Of a DNA stretch of 64,000 bases, positions 1 through 11,613 are shown one piece after another (the stretch's first letter is position 1; each line of letters starts with the position of its first letter). This DNA is from Myrica gale (lineage: Eukaryota > Streptophyta > Magnoliopsida > Fagales > Myricaceae): the NCBI GenBank assembly GCA_963930655.1, contig OZ005610.1, positions 11,041,001 through 11,105,000 of the forward strand. The letters are read 5' to 3'. Position numbers and translations under genes: made by a program. Under the pieces are notes generated by a model that had not been told where the DNA came from, ran no database searches, and saw nothing but the letters and a program-made list of their open reading frames with translations.

Positions 1-196
1 AGGGAGTGAGAACCTCTCATCCATTCAAAAAGCTTTGACACTTTACCTTGTTGTTCATAGCACACTGTCCTCCATGTGAACTCACACCAACAACATCTCA
101 AGAATAGGGCACTTCACGACCTTCAAAATTTCCAGTAACTCTAAAGATCTTGAATTTCTTTTAGGGAAAAGTACGGTGATCAAATCTGGAACTAAG

Positions 197-1463
197 TGTT
201 GGCTTTTAGTCACAATCAATGTTTTGATGATAACAATAGAAGTAATTGAGTTGTGAAGCAAAGCGGATCCAAAATGAGCACGGAGCGATCAAGCAACATC
301 ATCTTCAATGGAAGTGCTCTTAAAGTGAAGACTCAAGATGCTAGGGTAATCTTTGTAACTCTAAGACTTCATCTTTAACAAGGATGTCAATCACACACAT
401 GCATAAGATTTCAAAACTTGCATAAACCATTTTAACGTTTGTTGAAAGATTAAAACCTTTTTAATGGCTTCAAAATATCCCAAATATACTCCCAAACCTT
501 TTTATATACTTATGAAAAGTTACAGTTTAAAATTGGGTATTTTAAGTTGGTCAAAATTGAGTTCTTAAATCAACCAGATCATGCTTAAGTTGAGGGGTCG
601 ACCGGCTCAATGAAGCGGTCGACCAGACATACGACCGCTTGGTGTAGCGGTCGACTGGTTGCATTTATTAAAGAGTCGTTAAGCTTCTGACAAAATGACC
701 GTTGTGTAACAGTAACTTGAAGCGGTCGACCGGTTCTTGTAACGGTCGACCAACTCGTTTTAACAGATCACTCTAACGGCTATTTTTCTCATGAGACCTA
801 TATAAAGTCATTACCACGCCTTTGAAACAGAACAAAATCATCCAAAATTATTTTGCAAAGGCTAAGAGTGATAAAAAACCTTCCAATCCTTATTCAAACA
901 TCATTCACACATAATCTTCATTTTCACATCCTTGTTATTCTGTGAAGCCTAAGAGCTAGTTATTTCTCATTGTAATATCTACTCCATCAATGGAGTTTTA
1001 GAGGGAAATTTTGTTCAACCATACACATTACTAAGAGAGTGATTCTCTTGTATCCTTTCAGTGAGGTTTGTTCATCGAAAGAAGGAGTTTGGAGAGGTTT
1101 GTTCTCAAACTCGTTCTTGAGGCTTGAAGAGGGTTTTCTCAAGCTCAAGTGTAAGGAAACCTTTCCCTTGGTTGAAGGGAGAATAGTGGAGAAACCTCAA
1201 GGCTCGGTAAAGGAGCTTGAGGGGTGGACGTAGGCGGGCTTGCCGAACCACCTAAAAGATTGTGTTTGCTTCTCTTCCCTTAACTCCTTTATTTGTGCTA
1301 CTAGTTTATTGCTTTAAAGTTTTCTCTTGTGTTTAACTATTTATTGCAATCTATCTCATTTTTGAAACTTGTAGCTAGCAAACACATTCTTTGGGGTAAT
1401 TTTCAAAAAAGTTTTGAAACTCAATTCACCCCCTCTTGGGTTGCCTTAATCCTAGGAATATCA
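197..1463 (+). mobile_element. Solo LTR, copia-like, nested in the SIRE 3' LTR
   Basis: A 1267-bp insertion starts TGTTGGC and ends AATATCA (TG...CA), flanked by the 5-bp duplication CTAAG (192-196 and 1464-1468). The empty site is preserved in the other LTR near 12320, which proves insertion. There is no internal region, so it is a solo LTR left by LTR-LTR recombination. A TATA box (TATATAAAG) lies at 799-807. About 50-200 bp upstream is a cluster of GGTCGACC octamers (596-603, 617-624, 724-731, 744-751, plus GGTCGACT at 649-656). The 3' part (from about 1420) has the CACCCCCTCTTGG-type motif common in plant copia LTRs. A 64-codon open frame at 1039-1233 lies inside the LTR and is not a gene. 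Confidence 0.92.
799..807 (+). promoter_or_regulatory. TATA box of the solo LTR promoter
   Basis: TATATAAAG sits just downstream of the GGTCGACC cluster, a usual U3 layout. Activity is not shown by sequence. Confidence 0.55.
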
Positions 1464-1993
1464 CTAAGAACCTAAAGAGGGGGGATAAATCTTAAGGTTT
1501 CATCCTTAGTTCGCACACAACAGGCTCAGAAAAATAACAGAGTCTCTTTGAGAGGGTTTTTCGATGAAGGCACAATTTCTGTAATTTTCTAAGTTAATGA
1601 ATAATGAGAAAATATTGGGGTTATATACTGAGGGTAATGCACAAAATAATGAGGAAGTTTTTAGACCATATTGGCCTTCTTGACATCCAAAAATTTGTTA
1701 GATTTGTTCTAACTAAAATTTGATACAACAGTTGTATAAGCCGTGATTCTATCAAACTTTTATCTAACTTCTAGCTGACTTGAATTTTCTCAGGAAAAAG
1801 TAAAGTTTACTTCTTGCATTAACTGATCATGTACTTACTTTAATCAAACTTGAAACCCTAAAAACATATGTCCATAATGTGTATTTGAACTACTGTCTTT
1901 AGTTCTTCATAAAAGCTTCAATACACCTTCATATCTCAGGAATTAAACTTAATTACATACGAAGTTAAAGCTAACTAAGATTATACACTAACA

Positions 1994-2007
1994 ATCTCCC
2001 TATTTGG
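1994..2007 (-). promoter_or_regulatory. Polypurine tract of the SIRE-type element
   Basis: On the minus strand the bases next to the 3' LTR read CCAAATAGGGAGAT, directly before TGTTAGTG. This is the position and composition of a plus-strand primer. Similar GGGGGAG-type runs recur inside the element near 2270, 2310, 2875 and 3560. Confidence 0.7.
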
Positions 2008-2544
2008 CCAATTTCATGACAAAAACAATCCTAACCTCTAGGACATAGATTATGTTGATCACCACCACAAAAACCATTTACAAAAGACCAGTCTATGAAC
2101 TCTAACATAGACTACTCTATAAATTCCTGAGATTTTTCTAAAACCTGCATAACATAGCCCAGTAGCACAAAAGCTACAATCTCATTAGTTCAGATATGAG
2201 ATTGATCAACACATAACATCAATTAATTATTTGCTATGAGTAAGCAATAGTTTAAGAATACAACTCTCCCCCCCTGAGAGAAATATTCCATATAATATAG
2301 AGGAACTCTCCCCTTGTGTATCAACATATTATAAACATAGACAATATCAGTATAAGTGTAACCTATGCTTAAAAACTTTAATCAAAACTTGAACAAAGAT
2401 AGATCCAAAAACAAACACAGAGTTCCAATAAAAAAATGCATGTTCAGCAAATGAAAATTAATAATTTAAACCAACCAAACATCACAAAAAATATAAGCAC
2501 TTCAATATAGCATCTCCTAATCAGCCATCAGATTCATCACAAAA

Positions 2545-2860
2545 AGAGAATGTAAGCACTTCAAAATACAATTCCAATCCACAAGTGTCACAAATACATT
2601 CTCAACCTACATAACAACAAATCTCATCCAGAATATCTTCAATCAACGATATAGCATAAACATAGCAGTTTAAATAATAGACAGAAACAACGTAAACAAC
2701 ATAGAGAATGTAAGCACTTCAAAATACACTTCCAATCCACAAGTGTCACAAATACATTCTCCAACTACATAACAACACATCCCATGCAGAATATCTCCAA
2801 TCAACAATATAGCATAAACATAACAGTTTAAATAATAGATAGAAACAACAAAAACAGAAC
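2545..2860. repeat. Tandem duplication, two units of about 158 bp
   Basis: 2545-2702 and 2703-2860 are near-identical direct repeats, both starting AGAGAATGTAAGCACTTC and sharing CACAAGTGTCACAAATACAT. A shorter match near 2484 may be a decayed third unit. It lies in the non-coding 3' interior of the SIRE element. Confidence 0.88.
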
Positions 2861-4190
2861 ACAATAAGAGTACTCCCCCTTTTTGGCAAGAAGTGAGACA
2901 AAGAGGGACTCTTCATCATCATCAGCCTTTCCCTTTGATAAACAGAAGTGGTTTGAGCAACTTGGCTCTTGGTTCTTTTAGAAACCGGCTCAAAGGATGG
3001 TCCATGTGAAGGATGTGAAGGAGAATGTGGCCTAAAGCACTCAGATTGATTTTGAGCGTTCTTTGCGGCAGCGTGTTTGACACATACCGTCTGCTCAAAA
3101 ACCAAAAATTAGTTTTACTCAGAACTAATAAAACAACACAAACAAAGAAGCAAATTTATGAAAAAATTTAACAGTTACAGTTTACTCAAAACTATATGTG
3201 TATGGGATTTGTGTCCAGCCAGTAAGACATATACACTTTTAAGCCATCAATATAAAACAGAAAGCACAAGACTAATTCAATCAAATTTTTAAAAACATAA
3301 TATCTAGAACTGTGTTTTACCCAACAAGAATTATTTTTTTTAAAAAAAATTCAAGACAACTGTATTCAAGGAACTCGAATACATACAAAATATAAGACTA
3401 AATACAACACTCAAGAACATCCAATTAAAATTTTCATCAAAACAGAACAACATAGTTCAATAGATAGAAACAAAATAAAATTTGGAAAAGAAATTAACAC
3501 TTCAAAATTTCTTCATCCTTCAAATCATAATAAAAATTACTTCAGATCAGTTTAGAGTATTGCTCCCCCTCAATGTATAATACTCATCAACAAAAACAAT
3601 GACAATAGTTCATTTGCAAATATGGAGGATCCAATATCCACATCAACTTCTATGAAATTCTCTGCTAAATAGTAATGACAACAAAATATGTCACATCATT
3701 ATAGTAGAACACATAACAACATACAAACAAATTATTTAATAGTTATATAATAATTTATGGTGCTACAAATAAAAAATACATGTCCATTAAAAATTTAACA
3801 CACGTATTGCATAACCACATAGGAACAACAAACAATATCAAATATATTCAAATATGAATCTCATACAAAACAAAAATAATGAGTCATGGAACAAACGTCT
3901 TTAATAGTCATCACCCAATAAATACTTATTATATCACATCACAATGATTTTTTAGAACCAATAAGAAAGTTATGTACAGGAAGACAAAAAATCATATTTC
4001 CACAAAAGAAATTTCACATGGAATTCATATGTATGTTGAAATAACCAACAAAGTACATATATACCAATGAAAAACGAAGCCAACTCATTTAATCAATAGA
4101 ACAAAATATTCAATACAACAGAGAATATATTTCCATATCCAACAATAAGATAAAGAAATGCACACTTTTTTCATATAGAAAATTATATAG

Positions 4191-4962
4191 TGGGGGCGTT
4201 TGATTGCCAAAATTTTGAGAATCTTTTATTTATGGATGTTTGTGTAAATAGTAAAAATGGTGAAGTGTGTTTGGATGAATGTTGGAAATGTTGGAGTTGT
4301 AATTAATGCTAATATTTGGATTGTCTCCTTTGAATTTTGTGGAAAATAATGAGGTTGACTTTGTTAGCCGACTTTCCTGTTTTGCCGTTTTATTGTTGGC
4401 TTGGTCAAAAAAAGACAACGATGGCTTGGTCAAAAGGAGCTGCAAAGGCTGCCTCTCCGTACCCAATCAAAGAGAAGAGGAGGAAGGGTAGAAGCACGGT
4501 GTGAAGAGGGGGAAGGGTAGATTTGTTTGTGCAGAATTTAGGGCTTCAAAGACGGCCTCATGAGGATGAAGGCGAAATTGGTGTTCTTACCGTGGAATGG
4601 GAAAGCTGCAGCGGTTACTGCTGCTCTGTCAGTACCATTCTGACACGAACACAATTTGACCATTGTAACCTTGGTCACTTCGCACACTTTCAATTAAAGC
4701 GATGTGCAATTTTGTAAATGCATAAGAGACATAATAAATTCCGTGGCAGAGGTGGGTACCACGTGTTTCTCTAAATTCCATGTCTGCCCTTGCAATGTGT
4801 TAAGAGGCTCACTGCCGATGTGGGTATTTTTGGAAATACAGGGGTTATTTCAGGGTAAAAAATGTTTCTCTATTTGGTACATTCGACATTTTTGGGGGGC
4901 AATTGCATTGGAGAGGCCGGATTTTTTGAGCCCCGATTTTTTGAGGAAACAAAAACCACCAG
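4191..4962. mobile_element. Putative hAT-like non-autonomous element with a GC-richer core
   Basis: The left end GGGGGCGTTTGATTGCC resembles, in inverted form, the right end near 4930-4961 (GAGGAAACAAAAACCACCA). The left end also resembles the MITE end at 62985 (GGGGATGTTTGTTTGCC). The core 4440-4900 is less AT-rich than the surrounding SIRE interior, as if acquired from elsewhere. I found no clean target-site duplication, so the limits are approximate. Confidence 0.4.
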
Positions 4963-6022
4963 TATTTTAGCACAGACTTATATGAATAAATTATGGATTG
5001 AAATAATACAAAAATTCCATGAACTATGTGTAACCTAAATACTCATATTCTTCAATAATAAATGATTTTCCATAAATCCAAGTCAACTAAGCAAGATAAT
5101 GATTTAATCAACTATTCTTACTTAATCTTGACATAGAATGAAGAGATATACGAGAAATACAAGACGATTTAGCAAGCTTTTGAAAAAATGGGCAAAACAT
5201 TATAAAACCTAGATTTTGAAAACTTTGTAAATCTCTTGAAATGGAGTGCCGAAATTGATGGGTATCATAGAGAACTCTTTAAAAACAATTTGGCAGCAAA
5301 ATCCATAAGAATTTTATGCTTAAAATAAACTAAACATAAAAATTTAACGAAAGTGTTGCCACACCCACCATGCGGGGCCACAAGGCCATCAAACAATCCA
5401 AATAGTCCATGACGAAATGAGAAAAAGTCAAGAAACATACATTTTTCAAGTCTTAGTTGTTGAATAAACAAGTGTTTCTTCAACAAGAATCCAAGAGAAG
5501 CAAATGATGTGTAGCGGCACAAGTGAGAGGCTAAAGGGAATGTCGGGTAGAAGTGAGAAAGGGTTAGGTAAAAAATGACTAAGTAAGGGTAAGAGGGTAA
5601 ATGGGCTTAAAGCTTAAAAAGTTAAGTAAAACAAATAGGCCCATTGAATTGTAAAAGGATCCCATCCTTACTATAAACACCATGCCCATACCTATGACTT
5701 GTTGAAAATTACCTAAGTCACCAAGACACATACCTGAGCACCGAATACCTTCCACCATTGTTACCGAGCAAGGTCTCTTTTTCAACAAAGATGCACTATA
5801 GCTCTAACTGAAAACAAACTTCTCATGAACTTGTAACCTCAGATTATTTTCAGAAAAATACAAAAATTAAAATAAATTCTTTGAGATTTTACAAATATAT
5901 CAAATGTTAAGAAAAATATTATAATGACATCTAAGACATTTTTAATTAACTGGATGATGAAATAATTCATGAATGACTTAACAAAAATTAAATGGCCGAT
6001 ATATCAATTAAAACAAATTATA

Positions 6023-6304
6023 TTAAGGCATTTGAAAAATATCAACAACGTGCCTTAAAAATTCAAATCTTGCACTATCAAGTGATTTTGTAACAAAATC
6101 AACAATTTGATTTTCAGTAGGTACATGTTCAACAGTTATAATTTGTTGATCAACTAAGACACATATGAAATTATGCCCAATATCTATATGCTTTGTGCGT
6201 GAGTGTTGTACAAGGTTTTTAGAAATATTCATTGCACTCATATTATCCCAATACACAAGCATGGAATTTAGAGGTACATAATAATTAGATAGCATTTGCT
6301 TCAA
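6023..6304 (-). pseudogene. RNase H C-terminal remnant of copia pol
   Basis: The 93-codon open frame keeps the hallmark tail of copia RNase H: a WDNxSA segment, ISKN, QHSRTKHIDI, then TENQ and a degenerate end. It is the only recognisable part of pol left. The frame is open but lacks the RNase H catalytic core, reverse transcriptase and integrase, so it cannot act alone. It lies just downstream of the gag remnant, showing that an internal deletion removed most of pol. Confidence 0.88.
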
Positions 6305-7176
6305 AACAAGTGTTAGTCTCTTTCTTTCTCCATATCATCTTTTGATTAACAGTAGGACTTAGCTTTTGGTTTAAAAGCTAAATTTATTGAGATAACACAC
6401 TTACTTGAATCATCAACTTATCAAATTCAGTCTTTGATACATCATTCGAAAATGAAGAAATATGTCTATTTCCATTTCTCAAGAGATCAAAACATATGGG
6501 CTTGGTATGGCTAACTTTACTACAATGAAAACACTTAGGAATAAATATGGAAAATTTAGACTTAGAGAAAACATGAGTTTTGAAGTGACTACCTTGTTTA
6601 CCTTCTTTTGAGGTGCGAGTGTACTCTGAATTTTCTGAGTGGCTGGCACAAAACCTACCTTGTTTGAGCATATGATAACTGATGTAGTATGATTAAAACT
6701 CAATCCTCTTTTGTTTCCATCCGAGTGTCCTATACTTAGCATCTTATCAAGTTTGCTGGTTCCACATGAAAATTTCTTCAGCTGTTCATTATCTTGGTCC
6801 AACTCCTCTGATAGTTTTGAGGCAAAATTTTCTAAAGAAGTGTTCATAGTAATAAGTTCTTGAATCATACCATTTTTCTCTACTAATTTTTCAGTTAACT
6901 CATCTTTTTCTTTTTCAACAAGAACAATCTTCTTAAGAGTCAAGGCATTCTCCTTCTTAACTTTAATGCTTTCCTCATATAACTCTTGATATGTCTCTTT
7001 TAAACACTCAAGTTCATCAACATCCTCAGTGATGATTTCTTCTGCATCATCAAAATCAATAAACTCATCAGTTTTAATAGAATATGTGAATGCAACGAAA
7101 TTTACCTCATCATTATTCGAGTTTTCAGGATCTGATGAGTTTGAATCTATATTAGAATCTGAAAGTGAAGTCTTCA

Positions 7177-7374
7177 GGTGGGTTTGTGTTGTAAAATTTT
7201 TGTGTTGTTAAAATTTTAGGTATTGGGTTTAGTGAAAAAGTGAAGAGAGAGGTAATTTTTTATATTTTTTGTAGTGAAAAGTTATGATTTGATGGGAGAG
7301 AGAGAGATTATATTGTAATATTTTATTGTGAGAGGGTGTAAAATTTTGTGAAATTTTTTGTAGCAAACAGACCC
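7177..7374 (+). mobile_element. TIR MITE, family M copy 1
   Basis: Matches copies at 43737-43940 (same orientation) and 23437-23635 (reverse). All share ends of the type GGTTGTGTTTG...CAAACGCACCC, a core AAAATTTTA repeated near both ends, and a GAGAGAGAGATTATATTGTAAT block. It is inserted in the gag remnant just downstream (minus sense) of the first zinc knuckle. I could not define a target-site duplication, so the superfamily is open (hAT-like ends). Confidence 0.72.
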
Positions 7375-7630
7375 GAAAGCGTTCTTCCCTTTCGATTTCA
7401 AGTATGAATGACATTCAACTTTAAAGTGCCCAAAGCCTTTGCACCCGTGACATTTTAGCCCTTGTTCTTGCTTCTTTTTGAACTCTCTCTTTTCAGATTT
7501 ATCCTTTGGTCATCTTTCTTCCAACTTGGTTTCATAAAATGTTACGAATTAGATTTTTTGGCCTTTCCAATTTCTACCCATCTTGAACTTAAATAGTTTC
7601 ATGAATTTTTTAATTTAAAAGTCATGTCGT

Positions 7631-9165
7631 TGATAAAGTGTTTAATATGCTTAATTAAGTGGCTTAAGTGAATTAATTGTTTAACTGAAAATGAATTAAG
7701 CTCTTAATTAAGCACCATATTTTAGTACTTGAGCTAAGTTTATAACAGTTGATGTTTTACACTTAAAAGAAATGATTTATGTTGCTGCTGTTGTAACAAG
7801 AGTCTCATCGTGACCCTCACATGCTTTACTAAATGATTTTCCTAGTTTCGTTCGAGCGGATGCTGAGCGTGCTGAATCTGTATAAAATTCCCCAAGAGCG
7901 CTCAAGCACTGGTCGCGCGCTGGTCGAGCGTGATGATTCTGACGCCGTGTTAGACGTCCAACCCATTTTATGTTGGGTTATTCTTTACTCAGGGCATTTT
8001 TGGAAGTCAAAAATCAGCTTTCATGATAATTGAATGGAGCTAAAGATAAGAGGGCAAATAAGGAAAAGAACAAAATGAAGGAGAGAATTCTGTTGCAATT
8101 TGGGGGAAAGCATCAACGAAGGCATGAAGGAGAACAAAGGAAAGAGTGCTGCGTGTGGAAGGGAGAAGTGCTGCGCATGGAAGATCAGGGCAACTGGCCA
8201 TTTTTCTGTTATAAGCTCTCGGCAAGATGAGGACAGCTGTATTTTCTTTCCATTTCTTTTTCTCTCAAAACTCCTTGCTGTTGTGTTCTATGGGTTTCTA
8301 AGTACCAAAAACTTGGGTTTTTGGTTTTATCTTGCATCGATTCGAGGTTGTAAATTGATGGAGATGTTCTATGTTCAATTTCATTGTCATTCATCATTTA
8401 CAGAGATGATTTTCGTTTGAACACTGTGAAATTCTTGAAATGGGTATTTTGTAGACTTTTGGCACAATTTACTCCGTTTAAGGGTAATATTTCATTCAAT
8501 CATTATTTGCCTAAAATTTCTTTATGGATGATGAATCTATTCAATCTTTGATAGTTTGTGGAGTTTAACTTCTTTTATTTTCCGGTTATTGAATCCTTGA
8601 TTGGAGAAGTAACTGAGTAACGTTAGCTCGATGATATTAATTTTAGATCTAGAATCGGTGCTGGTAAAATCAAAACTCAAGTGTTTTTCTTAAATATCTT
8701 TTTAACAAATTCTTATTTGTCTTCGAAAATTGCTGATTGGTTTTGAATTTCGTTCCTCTAAAACTGCTCCTGCTTTGAATCTTGTGACCCATTTGATTTG
8801 CCTTTAATTCTTGCATTTCTTTTCAATTAACGTGAGTTTTGCTTTTCCTTTCTTTTAGCTTTAGGAATTGTCTATTACGTTCTCTTATTGCATTTTCCTA
8901 TTGTTTTGTTTTCTTATTTTACGCTTTATTTGTTGTTTACGTTAACTTCTCATTCACTTCTTTTGCTTAGACTTCTTTTATTTCTATTTCACGTTAGCTT
9001 TTAGCTTTTCTTTATTTCATTTTCGTTCTATTTTAATTTTGTTTCTAGTTTGTTTAGCTTTCTCTGTAACATCATTGTCCCTGTGGAAATCGATCTTGGG
9101 GCTCAACCCTTGTTTACAACTTGACAACTCTTGCACTTAGGAGAAATTCTTTTGTGAGTCAATCA
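7631..9165 (+). mobile_element. Solo LTR, second family, nested in SIRE gag
   Basis: A 1535-bp TG...CA block (TGATAAAG ... GAGTCAATCA) flanked by the perfect 5-bp duplication GTCGT (7626-7630 and 9166-9170). It splits the gag remnant, whose sequence resumes on both sides. It carries a cluster of GAGCG/CGAGCG motifs at about 7850-7925 and pyrimidine-rich DNA toward its end. The related sequence at 39008-40467 confirms that it is a dispersed LTR. Open frames at 7833-8420 fall inside it and are not genes. Confidence 0.88.
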
Positions 9166-9433
9166 GTCGTCTTCATCAAACATGTCATCTTCAGAACCTG
9201 AATCAACTTATATTGTATTCAAAGCAATGGATTTTACTTTCTTTGTCGCAGGAAGAGTCATTTCGTAGGTTTGAAGAGAACCTACAAGTTCATCTAGCTT
9301 GATAGAATCTAATATCTTGCTCTCTTCAATAGGTGTCACCTTAAGTCTAAATGTCTTCAATAGGTGTCACCTTAACCAAGTTGGTGAGTTTCCCATAAAA
9401 GTCATCAAAGCACTCACCATCTCTCGTTCTAAG

Positions 9434-10978
9434 CGTAAATCCTAGGATTAAGGCAACCCAAGATAGGGGTGAGTTGAGTTTCCAAACTTTTTCGATTTTA
9501 ACCCCCAAAAATGTATTTGCAAAGTAAAGACTAGTTTAACACAAGAATATAGATGCAATAAGTAAATAAGTTCTAAATGCAAAGAGTAGAGATAAAGAAG
9601 CAAACACAAGATTATTAGGAGGTTCGAAAAACCAGCCTACATCACCGAGCTTTGAGGTTTTCCCATTATCTTCCAAATAGCATATATTCTAGCTTCTGGG
9701 TGCTAGAGAGTTGTCAAGCGATTTTCTAGCTCACCACTCACAACCCAACCAAGCTTGAGATATATCATCTCTAAGCTTCTTCTTTAATGAACAACCTCAC
9801 ACTAAAGAATGATGTGAAATAAACTTTCTCAAAGAGTGGATGAGAAAATTAAAGCTTTATATCTTTGATTCACACACTGACAATGATGTGAAAATGTAAT
9901 TTGTGTGAATGATATGAGAAATATAGAATAAGAAGGTTTAAGATATTTCTCAAGCTATATAAATAATATATGGTCGTTCTCCTTTGTTTAGAGGCAATGG
10001 GAAGGTTTTTATATAGCCACAAATGAAAACTAGCCGTTGGGGGGGTCGTCTGTTAAAACAAGTCGGTCGACTGCTACATGAATCGGTCGATTACTTAAAG
10101 TTACTGTTACCCAATGGTCATATTGTCAGAACCTCAACGGATCTATTTTTAAAACATATACCAGTCTACCGCTACGTCAAGCGGTCTTAGTCTGGTCGAC
10201 CGCTTTACCAGTCGGTTAACCTCTACAACTTAAGCACTTGATCTGGTTGATTTAAAAATACTTATTTGCCCACTTTGAAACACCGAATTTTAAAGACAAA
10301 CTTTCCATAAGTATATAAAATGTTTGGAAGTTGATTAAGTATATAAAATGTTTGGAAGTAGAATGCGTGATTTGAAATCATTTAAAAACGATTTGATCTT
10401 TCAAACAAGAGGTAAAACAAGTCATGCACATTTTGAAAGATATGTAAGTGTGTGATTCAAATCCTTGTCAAAAGTGAAACTAAGGTAATGTTCGTTTTCA
10501 AGTTTTTTTTAGGATTCAAATCCATTAACATCTTAAGAATTCAAACACAAACACCAGTACATTTAACACAACCTCCAACAACTTTTTACACAAACTTCAA
10601 TACATTTTCAAAAAAAATTATAACAAATTTTCTCTCGATACTTTTTCACCTAATTCCAATACTTTTTTATTAAACAATTACATCGAATCATCTTTCTCTA
10701 TCCTTTAGACAAACACCTATAAAACAATATTTTACATAAATATTCACAATTCTACTAGAATCCAACAGTGTTTTAAAACAGGGACATATCCTAAGAGTTA
10801 CAAGATTATACCCTATGGTCTTGAATCTTTACTTTTGAGCTCCCTGCATCTTCTTTGATCTTCAAACTTCTACTATTTGGTCTTTGATAACAATGTTTTT
10901 GTCATTGAAGATGTCTATTTTGTAAACTCAATCCTTTTATTGAAATTATCAAAATATCGATTGTGCACAAAAGCTACA
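9434..10978 (-). mobile_element. LTR copy related to the 197-1463 solo LTR, inverted, with a nested MITE
   Basis: Reverse complement of the 197-1463 family: it begins near TCCTAGGATTAAGGCAACCC (about 9440) and ends GATTGTGCACAAAAGCTACA at 10978. It keeps GGTCGAC motifs (about 10065 and 10190) and the inverted TATA-like TATATAGCC region (about 10011). A 306-bp MITE interrupts it at 10485-10790. I found no matching 5-bp flank, so it may be a solo LTR with decayed flanks or a recombination product. Confidence 0.78.
10485..10790. mobile_element. Short MITE nested in the LTR, flanked by CTAAG
   Basis: Alignment to the 197-1463 LTR shows extra DNA between CTAAG at 10480-10484 and CTAAG at 10791-10795. 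The two ends are inverted relatives (ATGTTCGTTTT... versus ATGTCCCTGTTTT... on the other strand), each followed by a GGATTC block. A relative occurs in reverse near 55912-56120. Confidence 0.6.
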
Positions 10979-11599
10979 ATATCCTTTTTTTTATGATGAC
11001 AATAAATTGATAGTTTCGGGATGACTCCTCCTATCTTTAGCAATTGGACAATCATTTGAAACTTGAGACAAAACATTAGTAGCCAATATTCATAATCCAA
11101 TTCAAAAGAAGAATATACAATCATCAAAACATTATCAACACATTTCTCTCCTTTGTCACATCAAAAAGACAAACGATATAAGCGTAGATGGATGCATCAC
11201 CTAAAATTTGATAAAAATTAAGATATGTGCATGCATTATCCATCAAACTTTCCCAAACATACATTCTACCAATATCCATCATATGATCAAAGGGAATACA
11301 AGCATATCGACATTAAGAAATCTCATTCTTTGTCAATCAAAAATTGAATACATGGATATAACTCAAAATAATCATTTTCTTCCAAGAGAACAATTTTGAC
11401 AGTGGTTACTTCATTCACCGTAACAGTTGATTTTTCCCATTGAGTAGTCACAGCTGGCCATCTCTCTCATATATGGATTTTAGAAATGCTCGCATCCTAA
11501 CTTTTCAATATGCATAGTTTGACCCATCAAAGAATGGTGGAACACTTGAGATTGAATTTTATCCATCTCTAATAATTTGATTCTAAGGAAACGAGGTGT

Positions 11600-11611
11600 G
11601 CTCTGATACCA
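11600..11611 (-). promoter_or_regulatory. Met-tRNA primer-binding site of the SIRE element
   Basis: The plus strand reads GCTCTGATACCA, the reverse complement of TGGTATCAGAGC, the classical initiator-Met tRNA primer site of plant LTR retrotransposons. It lies two bases from the 5' LTR end (11614) and fixes the element's orientation as minus. Confidence 0.93.
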
Positions 11612-11613
11612 AT

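Larger units (their letters stand above)
1..1993 (-). repeat. 3' LTR of the SIRE-type element (partial, interrupted)
   Basis: Bases 1-196 and 1464-1993 match 12131-12807 base for base apart from scattered substitutions and small indels. In the minus-strand sense the LTR starts TGTTAGTG at 1993. About 721 bp of LTR is visible; roughly 500 bp more should lie left of the window. A solo LTR of another family splits it at 197-1463. Confidence 0.9.
2008..6022. other. Long non-coding 3' interior of the SIRE-type element
   Basis: AT-rich sequence between the RNase H remnant and the 3' LTR with no convincing coding frame. SIRE-lineage elements often carry an envelope-like frame here; the minus frame at 2746-3105 could be a decayed remnant, but I see no diagnostic motif. 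Several antisense copies of a polypurine-like motif (CTCCCCC on the plus strand) punctuate 2265-3565. Confidence 0.6.
6384..9430 (-). pseudogene. Broken SIRE-type gag
   Basis: Read on the minus strand, gag pieces appear in order: 9430 to 9171 (a segment of the type DELVGSLQTYEMTLPA, typical of SIRE gag), then an interrupting solo LTR (7631-9165), then a first zinc knuckle at 7411-7452 (CX2CX4HX4C, CHGCKGFGHFKVEC), a MITE (7177-7374), a coiled-coil stretch at about 6943-6700, and a second zinc knuckle at 6492-6533 (CFHCSKVSHTKPIC). The second knuckle and the end of the coiled coil are in different frames, so there is at least one frameshift. Gag is the structural RNA-binding polyprotein of the retrotransposon particle; this copy is dead. 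Its N-terminal part is missing or disrupted by the LTR at 9434-10978. Confidence 0.82.

Noticed and set aside
7833..8420. Overlapping frames of 60-106 codons on both strands
   Set aside because: They lie inside a solo LTR bounded by GTCGT duplications and have no domains.
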